NCBI GenBank assembly: GCA_003184365.1
Contig: NKYR01000054.1
Span: 68,482-132,481, forward strand
Direction of reading: 5' to 3'
DNA: 64,000 nucleotides
Origin: Evernia prunastri
Taxonomy: Eukaryota > Ascomycota > Lecanoromycetes > Lecanorales > Parmeliaceae
Part shown: positions 45,109-55,849 of the stretch, piece after piece
How positions within the stretch are numbered: the stretch's first letter is position 1
Layout: each line of letters begins with the position of its first letter
Notes under the pieces: generated by a model
Told to the model about the DNA's origin: nothing
The model's input: only the letters and a program-made list of their open reading frames with translations
Databases searched by the model: none
Translations under genes and position numbers: made by a program

Positions 45109-45834
45109 ATGTCTTACACCATTAAATCAGGCGATACCTTTTGGTCGATCGCCCAAGCGCACGGTATCTCTGTTGCTGCTATCGAGGCCGCTAACCCTGG
45201 CGTAAACCCCAGCGCCCTCAAAGTCGGCCAAGTCATCCATCTCCACGGCGCTGGAGGCTCCTCAGGACCTCCCAGCTCAGGACATCCCTCGCCTGTCGGT
45301 GGTGGCTATGTCGCATACAGCGGCCCAGCTTCCCACTTCCCTGATCCAAAGACCTGGGCCAGCTTCGCCACCCTCTGGTCTCAGAACTCGACTCTGATGG
45401 CCCTCAACGACAGCCCTAGCGAAGTCGGCTTCATCAAGGCTGCAATCGAGCGAGTCGCCCCAGAATCAGGCATCGATGCCCGCGTTATTCTTTGCATCAT
45501 CATGCAAGAATCTGGCGGCAACGTTCGTGTCGGTACCACCAACAACGGTGTCGGCAACCCTGGCATCATGCAGTCCCACGCTGGTGTCGCTTTCAATCCC
45601 AGCAACCCTCAAGGCAGCATTCTCCAGATGGTTCGTGATGGTACTGAAGGAACATCGTCCGGAGATGGTTTGAAGCAACTGTATGCTAGATACCACAACT
45701 ACTACGAGGCTTTCCGCGGATACAATTCTGGGTCCGTGAACCAGAACGATCTCAATGACCCTGTTGGTGCTACTGGTACTTATGTTCAGTCCGTTGCCAA
45801 CAGGCTCATGGGTCACAAGTGGGCTGGTATGTAA
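45109..45834 (+). CDS. LysM plus lysozyme-like (transglycosylase-fold) protein
   Basis: A single-exon gene of 241 aa. Residues 1-47 form one complete LysM domain (YTIKSGDTFWSIAQAHGIS, ending LKVGQVIHLHG), which binds N-acetylglucosamine polymers such as chitin or peptidoglycan. A Gly/Ser/Pro linker follows (about 48-75). Residues about 100-241 resemble the lysozyme-like SLT fold found in fungal proteins: IIMQESGGNVRV with a candidate catalytic Glu at 134, then GVGNPGIMQSH and YHNYYEAFRGYNSGSV. The LysM begins at residue 2, so there is no signal peptide or membrane segment. Codons end mostly in C, and the leader is AC-rich, both suggesting strong expression. Possible roles are binding or cutting of bacterial peptidoglycan, or of chitin, after unconventional release or cell lysis; the target is unproven. 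Confidence 0.88.
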   Translation: MSYTIKSGDTFWSIAQAHGISVAAIEAANPGVNPSALKVGQVIHLHGAGGSSGPPSSGHPSPVGGGYVAYSGPASHFPDPKTWASFATLWSQNSTLMALNDSPSEVGFIKAAIERVAPESGIDARVILCIIMQESGGNVRVGTTNNGVGNPGIMQSHAGVAFNPSNPQGSILQMVRDGTEGTSSGDGLKQLYARYHNYYEAFRGYNSGSVNQNDLNDPVGATGTYVQSVANRLMGHKWAGM

Positions 45835-46602
45835 GGGCTTGCGGAGTCTTTGTCGTGATGTGCGAAATGGCGAATTTGTGTCGGTGTTGCAAGTGGTAAA
45901 GCGGGAGCATGGTGTCGTTGTTTGCATAGATTTTGGATAGGAGCATAGCGTTGGATAATAATCAGTCATTACCTCTCATTTCCATTGATCATATTGATCT
46001 CAAGACCTACTTCCCACCTTCTTTGCCCAAACAACAAAAGAGTAGATTGATAGCCTAATATATGGCATAGATAGCCTTCGCGGGATTTCACGCTGTTCCG
46101 GCCTGATGACTGGCAGCAAGCACAGACAACCAATTACGGAATACCTTAGTCGAAAAAGGCGTCAAACTGCGATCAGGAAGATGTATGCTATTGCTTAGGG
46201 ATTCAGTGAGCAAACATGTCTCATGTCTTAGAGACGAGTGGACGTAAAGGTGTTGAGGGAACGACCATCGATCTTATAGGTAGTTTTCAGAAACATCCTG
46301 AATGTTGACTGTTGGTTGATTCTATCTTTGCCTTGGCGCAAGTGCAGGCTTCGCCAAGCGGCCGCTAAGAACTTCCTTATTGAGATGAAGGCTTAAAGGA
46401 AGGCGCGAACTGACTGACGTGTGAGATTGATCATTGTGGTCGGTTTGCGTTTAAGTGACCCGACTCACTGACTGCATCTAGCTGCTGAATCATTTATTCT
46501 TTATCTTGATACCCCCAAAAGATTGAGTGGTACAAAGAGCGTCCGGAGCTAGTGATTTCACTCTCGCGCTGCACCACAATGGACAGGCAACTCTAGCTTG
46601 AA
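45835..46602. other. intergenic, LysM-gene 3' region and YMR1 promoter
   Basis: No gene seen; open frames here are short. The YMR1 start lies at the end of this stretch. Confidence 0.5.
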
Positions 46603-48953
46603 ATGGAAAGGACACGGATTGCGAAGGTGACCTCCAGCTTGATAGTGTTGCTGGAGACAAGGCTTACCATCTTCAGGTAGACGACGTCAGACTCGTCCGC
46701 AGGGGCGAGCAAGTCGAAGGAACCCTACATCTGACACCCCACCACCTCATCTTCTCGCATACGCCTCCTTCCACAGAGGAAGCGAATGCTAGACCTCGAG
46801 AACTATGGATCACCTACCCAATCATCCATACCTGTGCCCTACGTCCAGCTCCACCTGCCTCCCATCTACCGTCTTCCATACGGCTACGCTGTAGGGACTT
46901 CACCTTTGTCTGCTTCTGCTTCGCGGATGAGAAGAAAGCACGTGACGTGTATGATAGCATCAAAGCATGGACTTGCAAGTTGGGAAGGATTGAAAAGTTG
47001 TACGCGTTCAGCTATCAGCCGCAACGACCAGAAAAGGAGGTCAATGGGTGGAATGTGTACGACGCAAGAACGGAATGGAGGAGGTTAGGAGTTAGTGAGA
47101 AGAGTACAGAGAAAGGATGGAGGATATCAAACATCAATACCGATTACGCGGTATGTTGGCAGACTCTGGGAAAATCTGAGCCGGATCTCACAGCTGTGTA
47201 GTTCTCACCAACATACCCTGCTCTACTCGCTGTACCAACGTCGATATCAGATAACACCCTCAACTACGCGGGCAGATATCGCTCGCGTGTACGCCTACCT
47301 GTACTGACATACCTACACCCAGTCAATAACTGCTCCATCACTAGATGTGCTCAGCCGCTTGTGGGAGTTCGAGGGAATAGAAGTATCCAAGATGAGAAGC
47401 TTTTGCTTGCGATATTCTCCACTTCGCATTCAGACCCAAACTCACCACAGCCGCCTTCCAGACCTCGGAGCCCCCAATCTCTTCGATCGAACGAAGGCGA
47501 CATCGGATCTCAGGGTTCGGACCCTCCTACCACAGATGCTGAGGCGCTCGAAGATGAAATTATACATCGGACAGCCAGCGATAAGGATGAGCCAAAAGTG
47601 TACGGAGCGCAGCAGCACAATCTCATTGTCGACGCGCGGCCCACTGTGAACGCTTTGGCAATGCAAGCTGTAGGACTTGGCTCTGAGAATATGGATAATT
47701 ACCGCTTCGCAACGAAAATCTATCTGGGGATTGATAACATTCACGTTATGAGAGAATCGTTGAATAAGGTTGTTGAGGCACTGAAGGAGTCGGACGTGAC
47801 GCCCTTGGCGCCAAATCGAGAAGCCCTGGCGAAAAGCCATTGGCTAAAGCATATCGGCGGGCTACTTGATGGGGCGGGAATCATTGCCAGACAGGTGGCT
47901 CTTCAGCATTCGCACGTCCTCATACACTGTTCCGATGGATGGGATCGAACAAGCCAGCTCAGTGCTCTCGGTCAGCTCTGTCTTGATCCCTACTACCGTA
48001 CTCTCGAAGGCTTCATAGTTCTTGTGGAGAAAGACTGGTTATCATTCGGTCACCAATTCAATCACCGGTCTGGGTTTCTCTCGAGCGACAAATGGTTTCA
48101 CATTGAGAATGAACGAATAGGCGGAGATGGAAACAAGCAGCCAAGCTTAGTGGGACACAACAGCGGCGCAGGTCAGGCTCTAGAGAATGCCTTGTTGAGC
48201 GCGAAAGGATTCTTCAACAAGGAAAACAAGAGCAGAGATTCTATCGTTGATTCAGATGGCGAACTGCAGCCATACGACATGTCGCCAACCTCGAAGAGAA
48301 GCGCTGCTCCAGGTAAGGGAAGTGCAAGCGACAAGAACACCACCAAAGTCAAAGAGACTAGCCCAGTGTTCCACCAATTCCTTGACGCTACTTACCAGCT
48401 GCTCTATCGCCATCCTACTCGGTTCGAATTCAATGAACGCTTCCTCCGTCGCCTGCTTTACCACCTCTATTCTTGCCAGTACGGCACCTTCTTGTACAAC
48501 AATGAGAAAGAACGCGTTGACGCCCGTGTCAGTGAGAAGACAAGAAGCGTTTGGGACTACTTTTTGTCCCGAAAAGACCAATTTCTAAACGGGAAATACA
48601 ATGCAACGATTGATGATAACGTCCGTGGTCAAGAACGACTTGTTTTGCCAGGGACCGGTGAGCTTAGATGGTGGCATGAATTGTTTGGCCGGACAGATGC
48701 TGAAATGAATGGTCCTACAAAGACTACGAGAGAGCGCGCCCATTGTGATACCGCCGTTGATCCCACAGTGCTTACTGGGGTTGAAACAGCCGATAATTCT
48801 ATCGGGGCTGGAGCACCAGGGAAAGAAATGTCGAATGGAGATGCTTCCGCGTTGTCAGCTTTGGCTGCTGGGCTTGGTGGAATGGGCATGAGCAAGAGCC
48901 GAGAGGATGAGCCATCGAGCCTGAAGCGCGAGATGGAAGTTGAGATGCAGTGA
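46603..48953 (+). CDS. YMR1: myotubularin-family phosphoinositide 3-phosphatase (Ymr1)
   Basis: Exons 46603-46626, 46677-47150 and 47202-48953 give 749 aa; all junctions are phase 0. The first exon has only eight codons (MERTRIAK) and joins to VDDVRLVRRGEQVEGTLHLT, the beginning of the PH-GRAM domain (about residues 9-130). The phosphatase domain follows: SPTYPALLAVPTSISDNTL, LVGVRGNRSIQDEKLL, then the active-site loop HCSDGWDRTSQ (Cys and Arg of CX5R) at about residues 408-417, WLSFGHQFNHRSG, and PVFHQFLDATYQLLYRHPTRFEFNE. It removes the 3-phosphate from PI(3)P and PI(3,5)P2 on endosome and vacuole membranes, opposing Vps34. The C-terminal 100 residues are charged and disordered. The second intron ends at an unusual TGTAG acceptor at 47200-47201. 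Confidence 0.93.
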
Positions 48954-49287
48954 CCGCTCTCGCAGTTCATCAAAGTCAATTGTATCTTAATAGTTGTAGC
49001 ATCCATAGCGTGAGACTTCACTCTTCTGTTGTGGGATCGAAATCAGAGGCAGAGGACCCCAAATCAAACCTCTGCTTTCCCAAGTAGAATACTTAGCCGG
49101 CCCCTTAAAGTCTCGTATCATAAATCACTAGCGGTATATTTTGATCGAAATTTTAGCGAGCTTGGCGCACACGACAATCCAGAGCTTTGTGCTTGCTTGA
49201 ACATGAATACATTTAGTGACGTTCTCAAATCATCACGCTCTTTGAGGATATCCGACAATTCAAACTGATCCAAAACACTCGGTCAAG
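48954..49287. promoter_or_regulatory. intergenic, RPS12 promoter and leader
   Basis: About 330 bp between the YMR1 stop and the RPS12 start codon must hold the YMR1 3' end and the ribosomal protein promoter. No specific element is identified. Confidence 0.4.
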
Positions 49288-49583
49288 ATGGTACATCTCC
49301 CCCTATCGCTCCATTCACCACCGGAGTAATGATGCGTGTGACACGCATTATGGCACGAGCCCCAATGCTAACACTCCCTCACCGTGTCTAGTCGGACGGA
49401 GAAGAGCCCACCTCACCTACCCCAGCCGAAGACCCCGAAACCACCAATGTCGCCGCCGACGCGCCTGCCGCCGGTGGCAGTTCTCAGATGGTCAGTCTTT
49501 ACGCTTTCCCCATATATCCCCCGCCTGGCAGACAACCACTCGCCCTTCCTTCCGTCGTCCCTCTCCTTTCCTCCTTCCATCTC

Positions 49584-49614
<31 letters not shown>

Positions 49615-50158
49615 CTCGCAAATTGACACCGCCCGACTCGCCAGACCACTCTCGAAGCCCTCAAGGGCGTCCTGAAGCTCGCCCTCATCCACGACGGCCT
49701 CGCCCGCGGGCTCCGCGAAGCCTCCAAAGCGCTCGATCGACGACAGGCCCACATGTGCGTGCTGAACGAAGGGTGCGAGGAGGAAGCCTACAAGAAGCTC
49801 GTGGTGGCGCTGTGCGGGGAGCATAGCATCCCGTTGATCAAGGTGCCCGATGGGAAGATGTTGGGGGAATGGGCCGGGCTGTGTGAGTGCTCTCTCTCCT
49901 TCCTTTTTTCGATACATTCGGTTCAATTATTTGCTGGGACTCGTGTCCGTTTTTTTCGGTCCGGGTGAGGAAAAGGGGGCTGGAATGACGATTTCGTGGG
50001 ATGTGGGCTAATGTATTATTGGGGGGTGTGCAGGTGTGCTCGACCGCGAAGGCAACGCCCGAAAAGTCGTCAATTGCTCCTGCGTCGTGGTCCGGGATTG
50101 GGGCGAGGAGAGCCAGGAGCGATCCATCTTGCTCAACTACTTCCGGACTGAGCAATAG
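49288..50158 (+). CDS. RPS12: 40S ribosomal protein S12
   Basis: Four coding exons: 49288-49290, 49392-49490, 49645-49882 and 50034-50158, giving 154 aa. The first coding exon holds only the initiator ATG; the intron starts at the next base, and splicing gives MSDGEEPTSPTPAEDPE. Family landmarks are TLEALKGVLKLALIHDGLARGLREASKALDRRQAHMCVLNEGC, split here by no intron, then LCGEHSIPLIKVPDGKMLGEWAGLC and the end VVVRDWGEESQERSILLNYFR. S12 is an L7Ae-family protein of the small subunit beak. It is slightly longer than most homologues because of the acidic N-terminus. Intron 2 carries a (CA)14 microsatellite. Intron-rich 5' ends are common in fungal ribosomal protein genes. Confidence 0.95.
49584..49611 (+). 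repeat. (CA)14 microsatellite in RPS12 intron 2
   Basis: An uninterrupted CA dinucleotide run about 30 bp before the intron's acceptor. It is preceded by a C/T-rich tract. Such loci are commonly length-variable. Confidence 0.95.
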
Positions 50159-50774
50159 AGAAGACACCCACAGACGCTTTGGAGGTTGATTGGCCATGGA
50201 AAGAAAAAGGGAGAAAAAAAACATCAGTCGACGATAGAGAGACATGGTGGCTTGACATGGTGACAGTCTTCGCGTCTAGAAAGTAGTTGGAGATGCATAG
50301 GCTTTGAGGTTCGAAGAGGTTCTTAGATCATTGTTCTCCTTCGACGATGCGTGACGGAGGCTACTTGCATAGATGGCAACCAAAAAATGGACTTTTGTAT
50401 TCTACTCCAAACCCAGTTCGCTATCAAGCCCTTTCACAAAGCAAATGCCTTTGGCTCTGGCTTTGCATTCGTATTCCAAGATGCACATTGAGCGCAGGAT
50501 AACAAGGCTTGTTCTCGTGGACTGAAAGAGTCATAATGATAATCCGCTATCGCAAGCATTGCTTTCGAGAGGGCCTCGGAAAGCGTGGCTGAGGTATAGA
50601 GCAATATGTACAGCACTTCTGCCTGAGCTCGAGCGCGAGCATGGTGTACATAATAAAGGTCGCAAGAGCCACAGCCATCCAACGCTCACAAGTACACAGC
50701 AACTAGCAGTTCAAGCGTAGTCCCAGTGTAGTATCACATCTCACCCACCCATACCGATGGACCGTCCTCCGTCG
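50159..50774. other. intergenic between convergent RPS12 and HOS4
   Basis: About 600 bp of 3' sequence for two converging genes. No gene is recognised; the 82-codon minus-strand frame at 50434-50682 has no motif. Confidence 0.5.
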
Positions 50775-53700
50775 TCACCGATACCCGTTCGTCATATTGC
50801 CATTCATAATCGGACTCGCTGCCGCCTCCTGCTTCACGACCTCTTCTCCACCACTGCCACCAGGTTTATCCCACGTACCTCCTTTTCCGAACGGGTAATC
50901 ATGTAAGACCATCGCTCTTGTACCAAGTTTAATGCCAGCGAGGTGCTGATGCCTCGGGACGATATCCATAAACTCCGACAGCTTGATCCAGAAGACGTGT
51001 TTCAGGTTGAAGAACTTAGGGCGCGTTTCATCGTCGAGATGGTAGACTTCAGTAGAGGAGAGGTGAGAAGGAGGAAGAACTTGGGACATAGGATTGCGTA
51101 ATTGGCGCCAGAGGGAGCCGTGGTGGTTTGTGGTCGCCGAGAAGCGGGTCCAAGCGGTGTCTGCGGTCTGCATTAGTCTGGCTACACGTAAGGGCTTCGA
51201 GATGAAAAACTTACATTGCGAAAGCTCCAGGTCCTTGATGGCTAATATGGGCGCAGCCTGGATATTCGCAATCCACCTCTCCTCCGCCACCTGTGGCTCA
51301 CAACTGGGGTCTAGCTCTTGAGTCGTGACTGTCCGCAATGGTAGCCATTTGGTTACCTCCTTCGCAGTCCTTGCATCCTCCGGGCTCAGCTCGGCGGCTC
51401 TCCTTAAGCCATTGGGTAGGGATTGTCGACGAAGTCGCTCAGCCTCCTCTTGTAATTGCATGCGACGTTTGCTCTCACGTTCTTCAAGTTCTCGACGTCT
51501 GCGTTCTTCACTCTCTTTGCGTAGTCGCTCCTGCTCCGCTCGTCGTTGTTGCATCTCGTCATCCCGCTTTTTCTTGGCGATACGATTCTCCTCCTCTTCT
51601 CGCTCAATTTGCATTTGCCGCTGTTGCTCTTCAGCCTGACGCTGAGCTTCCACGCGGGCGTCCTCTTCATCCTGGGCGATGCGGGCTTTCCTTTCGGCTT
51701 CCTCCCTCTCAGCTCGGGCTTTCCGTTCTAGCTCGGCTTCAGCCTGCCGTTGTTTCTCAGATTCAATATCTCTCAGTCGCTCTTCCTCTTCTTGTGCAGC
51801 TTGGCGCTCACGCTCATGGTCTAGCCTTCCTTGACGCAATACATCTTCTTCCATCTGTCTCTGTGCTCGTAGATCGTCTAGATCTGATGGTGGTGGTGGT
51901 GGTTGTTGTGGCTGAAGCGCTTGATCTATACTATTCACGGGCGAAATAAGCGTGGAATGTATCCTAGACTCGGTTGGAGACTTTGTCACAGGCGAAGCTG
52001 TATTGCTACCCATGAATGCTACTGGCGCCGTACCTTGAGACACAGTAGGAGACGGAACTGCAGTAGGACTAGCGATCATATTTGCTACCATCGCCGGACC
52101 ATGTCGAAATGAGCGATCGCGGTCTTGGTCAATTGCGTTGCCTTGGGAGTCAACTCTTCTTTTCTTCTTCCTGACTGCCTCCGTCGTCCCAGGTAGACCC
52201 GACTTGTTAGCTTGAGGGCTAACACTCATACGATGACGCTTCTTCCCAAGTTCGTTCTTGACATTTGTCGGCTCTTCAGACGAGGCCTTGCTGACCTTCG
52301 CAGTAGATTCGGAGGCGTCACTCGACCTTCGCTGTCGTCCTGATACCGAGTCACTGCGTCTAGATGGATTGTCCCTTGCTTCGGCAACGTGGCTAGCCCT
52401 CCGTTTTAGATCTTTGTCAGTCTTGAAGTCGTTGCCAGACATCAATCTGCGCTTAGGTTTTAGACTATCTGCACGATTGAGTGCAGGACGTGCAATATCA
52501 CTATTAGACTTGCTCTCTTTATGCTTAGGCTTCGAATGTCCCAGGACGTCTGAGTCTCGATCCGATGCGATGGCTGAGTCTTGCTGCTTTTGCAGTTGCT
52601 CTCCTAGATATCCTGATCCTGACCCTTTGTGTGAAGAATCCTTTCTGGCCCCCTCCACTGGATGATCATCTGGTGAAGGCTTAGTCTTTCGTGCCTTCCT
52701 CGAGTCGTGCGGAGAGGAGGACGGCTCAGAAGACCCTTTGGTTGAGTCGGCTCGCTTCGGGCGAACCTTGCGTGGCGAATTGTTGTTGCTTCTACGGCCT
52801 CCGTTTGGTCTGTAGTTGTCATAAGCCTCTTTCAGAATATCATATTCTTCTTGCCATTCTGAGCCTTGTCTTTCTTTTGATATCTCGTAGTATGTAAGGT
52901 CTCTAAACCGCCGGCGGGTTGGATCGAAACTAGGCTGGTTCAACAGCAATTGTATCACGCTGATACTACCCCGGCCGATCGCCGCCAGCATAGGAGTGCT
53001 AAAAGCAGGTTTATACTCTCTTGAGCGTAAAGGCTCAGGGTCTGGATCTACGATCCCAATAGCCATCATCAAATTGAGTACTCCATCATGTCCAGCTCGT
53101 GCTGCTGCGAGGACTGCTTCGGTATCAACCTTAGGACGCATCTTGAGGATGTGATCAACGATTGTCAGATCTCCTTTGCCAGCGGCATCGCGAAGTCTCT
53201 CCGGGGTCGGGTTGACCCATAGAAGTGCATCGTCGGTCGGTTGGCTCCTTGCTGTCCTTCTTCTTACTCCTGGGGCCGGGGGAGGTGGACTTCTCGTGGG
53301 ACTGGCACCTGAAGCGCCCGTCGAAGACATTTCAACATCCCTTGAACCCGTACTGTGCCTGTGATGGTCCTCTGAGGGTCTTCGTAGTGATTCTTTCTCC
53401 TTCTTGCTTGCTAATAGGGCCTCCCGTATGTCCTCCGCTTCCTCAATGTCCGTGGGGATCAATTCCGAAGGCTCTTGTCCCTTCGCATTCTTTTGTCTTG
53501 GGTCCAATCCAGCCTTGAGCAGCAGTCGCACGACCTCTAGGTGTCCGTTCTCAACCGCGTCAATAAGAGGGGTGTCTTTGTCGATGTTCTTGGAGGTAGT
53601 GTCGCAGCCAGCGTTCAAGAGAAGTCGGACGACCTCCACGTCTCCCTCGAGAGCGGCAATCTGTAGTGGTGTGTTTCCGGCATTGTCGGGAACATCGATG

Positions 53701-54761
53701 TCCTGCGGTCTTTCCTTCAACCATTTCTCTGCTTCATTTGCATCTTGGGCACAGGCCCTTGCAAGTAATGTGCGCCCACTTCGGTCTCGATTTTTCTTAG
53801 ATGATATGGACACCTTAGCTGGTGACATTGCATGGCCGTCAGTCGAAGTCGTCTTCTGCTGATGATGACGACTGTGAACGGAGCTGCTATCATCAGAGTC
53901 AGGGTGTGTGTCTTCAGAGACCTTTCTTCGACGCTCCATGTGTAATGGCGTTGGAACTTTCCTTCGTTTGGTCACACCGTTGGGGTGAGGGTTTCTCGAT
54001 TGTGTTGATTGTGCCCTGTGGTTATTATGTGAAGGTGGGGACTCGGATCGGTGAGCTGGTGCGTCGAAATGTGTTGCACTTCGAGTTTCGCGCCGCTTTC
54101 GTGCATTCGCCAAACCAGCTTCTCGATCACTCTTTCCTGATTGACGACGATTATGAGCGCTGTCGCTTCCACTCCTTTGTTTCTTTCCTTTTCCTTCCAG
54201 TTGCTGAGCGACCTCTTCGAAGGGAGGAGATGATCGAGATCGATCGGATGCAGTCTCAGTTGCCTTGGAAGAATGCACCGCTTGAACTGGCGATGAAATA
54301 GTAGAACTGAGGTTACTCGAGTTTCCGGTATCTGGGGCATCGCCACTCCGGTTTTCTAGTATCGTTCTTTTCCGTTTCAACGATGGCGTACGACCATTTT
54401 TCTCTCTGCTTCCTTCACGGTGGTCTTCTCGTATTGTTGGGAGATTGTCCGACTGCCCATTCGGTAAAGGTTCTGCTACGCTGGCTTCTTCCATCTTGAT
54501 AGCCTTCCTCATCTTCTGCTCCGCGTCCTCTTTTCCAGACAAAACCACCGTCTCTGCTTCTGAATCGCTCTTGTCCATTGCCGGATCACCATTGCTGCGA
54601 TTGATAGAAGCTCCATTGATCTGTGAAGTCACAGGAGACGGTGCGGGATCCCGAGGGCCTGGAGCCGCTGCGACATTGTGGGATTGCTCAGCCTGGTCTG
54701 CTTGTGTCACGGGCTCAGCAGAGTCAACAGGCTTCGATACCGCCAATGAATCATCATTCAT
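50775..54761 (-). CDS. HOS4: Set3 histone deacetylase complex ankyrin subunit (Hos4-like)
   Basis: Exons 54761-51215 and 51160-50775 give 1310 aa. The 54-nt intron (donor GTAAGT, branch CTAAT) is a multiple of three and has no stop, so the unspliced frame also stays open; splicing gives LELSQYTAWTRF. Residues 1-330 are charged and disordered, with basic patches such as KRKR and TKRRK. Ankyrin repeats at about 340-440 (GRTLLARACAQ, NAGNTPLQIAALEGDVEVVRLLLNAGCD, DTPLIDAVENGHLEVVRLLLKAG) closely resemble yeast Hos4. A second, weaker ankyrin group lies at about 510-620. Residues about 990-1130 form a long E/R/Q-rich single helix or coiled coil. The C-terminal 170 residues are compact and may bind a partner. 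In yeast, Hos4 belongs to the Set3 complex with Hos2, which represses transcription downstream of H3K4 methylation; nuclear. Confidence 0.88.
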   Translation of the reverse strand: MNDDSLAVSKPVDSAEPVTQADQAEQSHNVAAAPGPRDPAPSPVTSQINGASINRSNGDPAMDKSDSEAETVVLSGKEDAEQKMRKAIKMEEASVAEPLPNGQSDNLPTIREDHREGSREKNGRTPSLKRKRTILENRSGDAPDTGNSSNLSSTISSPVQAVHSSKATETASDRSRSSPPFEEVAQQLEGKGKKQRSGSDSAHNRRQSGKSDREAGLANARKRRETRSATHFDAPAHRSESPPSHNNHRAQSTQSRNPHPNGVTKRRKVPTPLHMERRRKVSEDTHPDSDDSSSVHSRHHQQKTTSTDGHAMSPAKVSISSKKNRDRSGRTLLARACAQDANEAEKWLKERPQDIDVPDNAGNTPLQIAALEGDVEVVRLLLNAGCDTTSKNIDKDTPLIDAVENGHLEVVRLLLKAGLDPRQKNAKGQEPSELIPTDIEEAEDIREALLASKKEKESLRRPSEDHHRHSTGSRDVEMSSTGASGASPTRSPPPPAPGVRRRTARSQPTDDALLWVNPTPERLRDAAGKGDLTIVDHILKMRPKVDTEAVLAAARAGHDGVLNLMMAIGIVDPDPEPLRSREYKPAFSTPMLAAIGRGSISVIQLLLNQPSFDPTRRRFRDLTYYEISKERQGSEWQEEYDILKEAYDNYRPNGGRRSNNNSPRKVRPKRADSTKGSSEPSSSPHDSRKARKTKPSPDDHPVEGARKDSSHKGSGSGYLGEQLQKQQDSAIASDRDSDVLGHSKPKHKESKSNSDIARPALNRADSLKPKRRLMSGNDFKTDKDLKRRASHVAEARDNPSRRSDSVSGRQRRSSDASESTAKVSKASSEEPTNVKNELGKKRHRMSVSPQANKSGLPGTTEAVRKKKRRVDSQGNAIDQDRDRSFRHGPAMVANMIASPTAVPSPTVSQGTAPVAFMGSNTASPVTKSPTESRIHSTLISPVNSIDQALQPQQPPPPPSDLDDLRAQRQMEEDVLRQGRLDHERERQAAQEEEERLRDIESEKQRQAEAELERKARAEREEAERKARIAQDEEDARVEAQRQAEEQQRQMQIEREEEENRIAKKKRDDEMQQRRAEQERLRKESEERRRRELEERESKRRMQLQEEAERLRRQSLPNGLRRAAELSPEDARTAKEVTKWLPLRTVTTQELDPSCEPQVAEERWIANIQAAPILAIKDLELSQCKFFISKPLRVARLMQTADTAWTRFSATTNHHGSLWRQLRNPMSQVLPPSHLSSTEVYHLDDETRPKFFNLKHVFWIKLSEFMDIVPRHQHLAGIKLGTRAMVLHDYPFGKGGTWDKPGGSGGEEVVKQEAAASPIMNGNMTNGYR

Positions 54762-55849
54762 GTCGATTTCTCTCTGTCTCTCAACGGAATGAATCTCATG
54801 TTGGGCCGTTGTGCCTTCGAGTCCTGTTGCCTTGTCTTATGCGCAGACAAGCAACCAATCGTTTTTTCTTTAGTCAACGCGAGGGTCTCGATGCGCAACC
54901 TTCTCTTCGAGCTTGGCTTCGAATTCTTTTAGCGATGGTTCCTTTCAAGGCTGTGTGAAGGTGTGATGTTTGCAATTGATTGTTGAGATTTGAGATTCTC
55001 CGGTCGCAGTTCTTTGGGGATAAGGGGCGGCAACTTGTACCGAGTAGCATGAAACTGAGGGGTGCCCCTGTTACGTTACTTTGCCAACATGAGCTGGACC
55101 GCAAAATTCTACTACGAAATCCACTCCCTCGTCTATTTCTGGACAACCAACCCAGTGAACTGTTCAAGATGGATGACACCTTTCAAAACTGGACTCAGAC
55201 AGCCCACACCAAACCAGAAGCGCAAGCTCTAGCAGCTAGCCTCGTTCTCGAGAATCCCTAAGGCAGCATAGAATGGATTCCAATCCGGCCTGATGGGTCC
55301 AGTGCGTGGGCTCGTTATTTCGGGTGAAGATACATCGGCGAAAATAACACTCCTGCTGGATCCCAATTGGCAAACTGCACTGGACATTCACAAAAGCACG
55401 CCGCATGTAATCTTGTGTTCTCGTGTTTCCTCTACCAGGCTCCCCGGCGGGAATGATGGGAGATGCCAAGGATGAAAGAAGCGTGAGGTGGACGCCCAGA
55501 CTACCTGGTATAGAGGAGTAGGAGGCTTCAAGAGAGCAGTGAGAGTTCAATGGAATGATTGAGGAGCAGGGCTTCTGAATAGGATGCGGGACAGGCATGA
55601 TACAGAGTGCAAGGGCTTGCAATTGTCGGCTTCAAACGATATCGTGGCCTCAAAGCATCAATTACAATTGACATAATGCTAGGTCTGGACTCTTGCCAAT
55701 TGAAGGCAGAAAGAGTAATGGTCGGAGAAGAATCTGCTATCAATCGCACGATCAGTCCTACCAGGACGATCTGACAAATTTATCTCAAGTTGCTCCAGGG
55801 CACGACTCCAAAACTGAGACCTCCAGCTTGGCATACACGCAAGGCCCCA
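54762..55849. other. intergenic, HOS4 promoter and CDO 3' region
   Basis: About 1.1 kb. The part next to 54761 should hold the HOS4 promoter and leader; the part next to 55850 the 3' UTR of the dioxygenase. Short ORFs on both strands show no motif. Confidence 0.5.

Noticed and set aside
51338..51949. A 203-codon plus-strand ORF inside HOS4.
   Set aside because: It is the antisense shadow of the E/R/Q-rich coiled-coil codons of HOS4.
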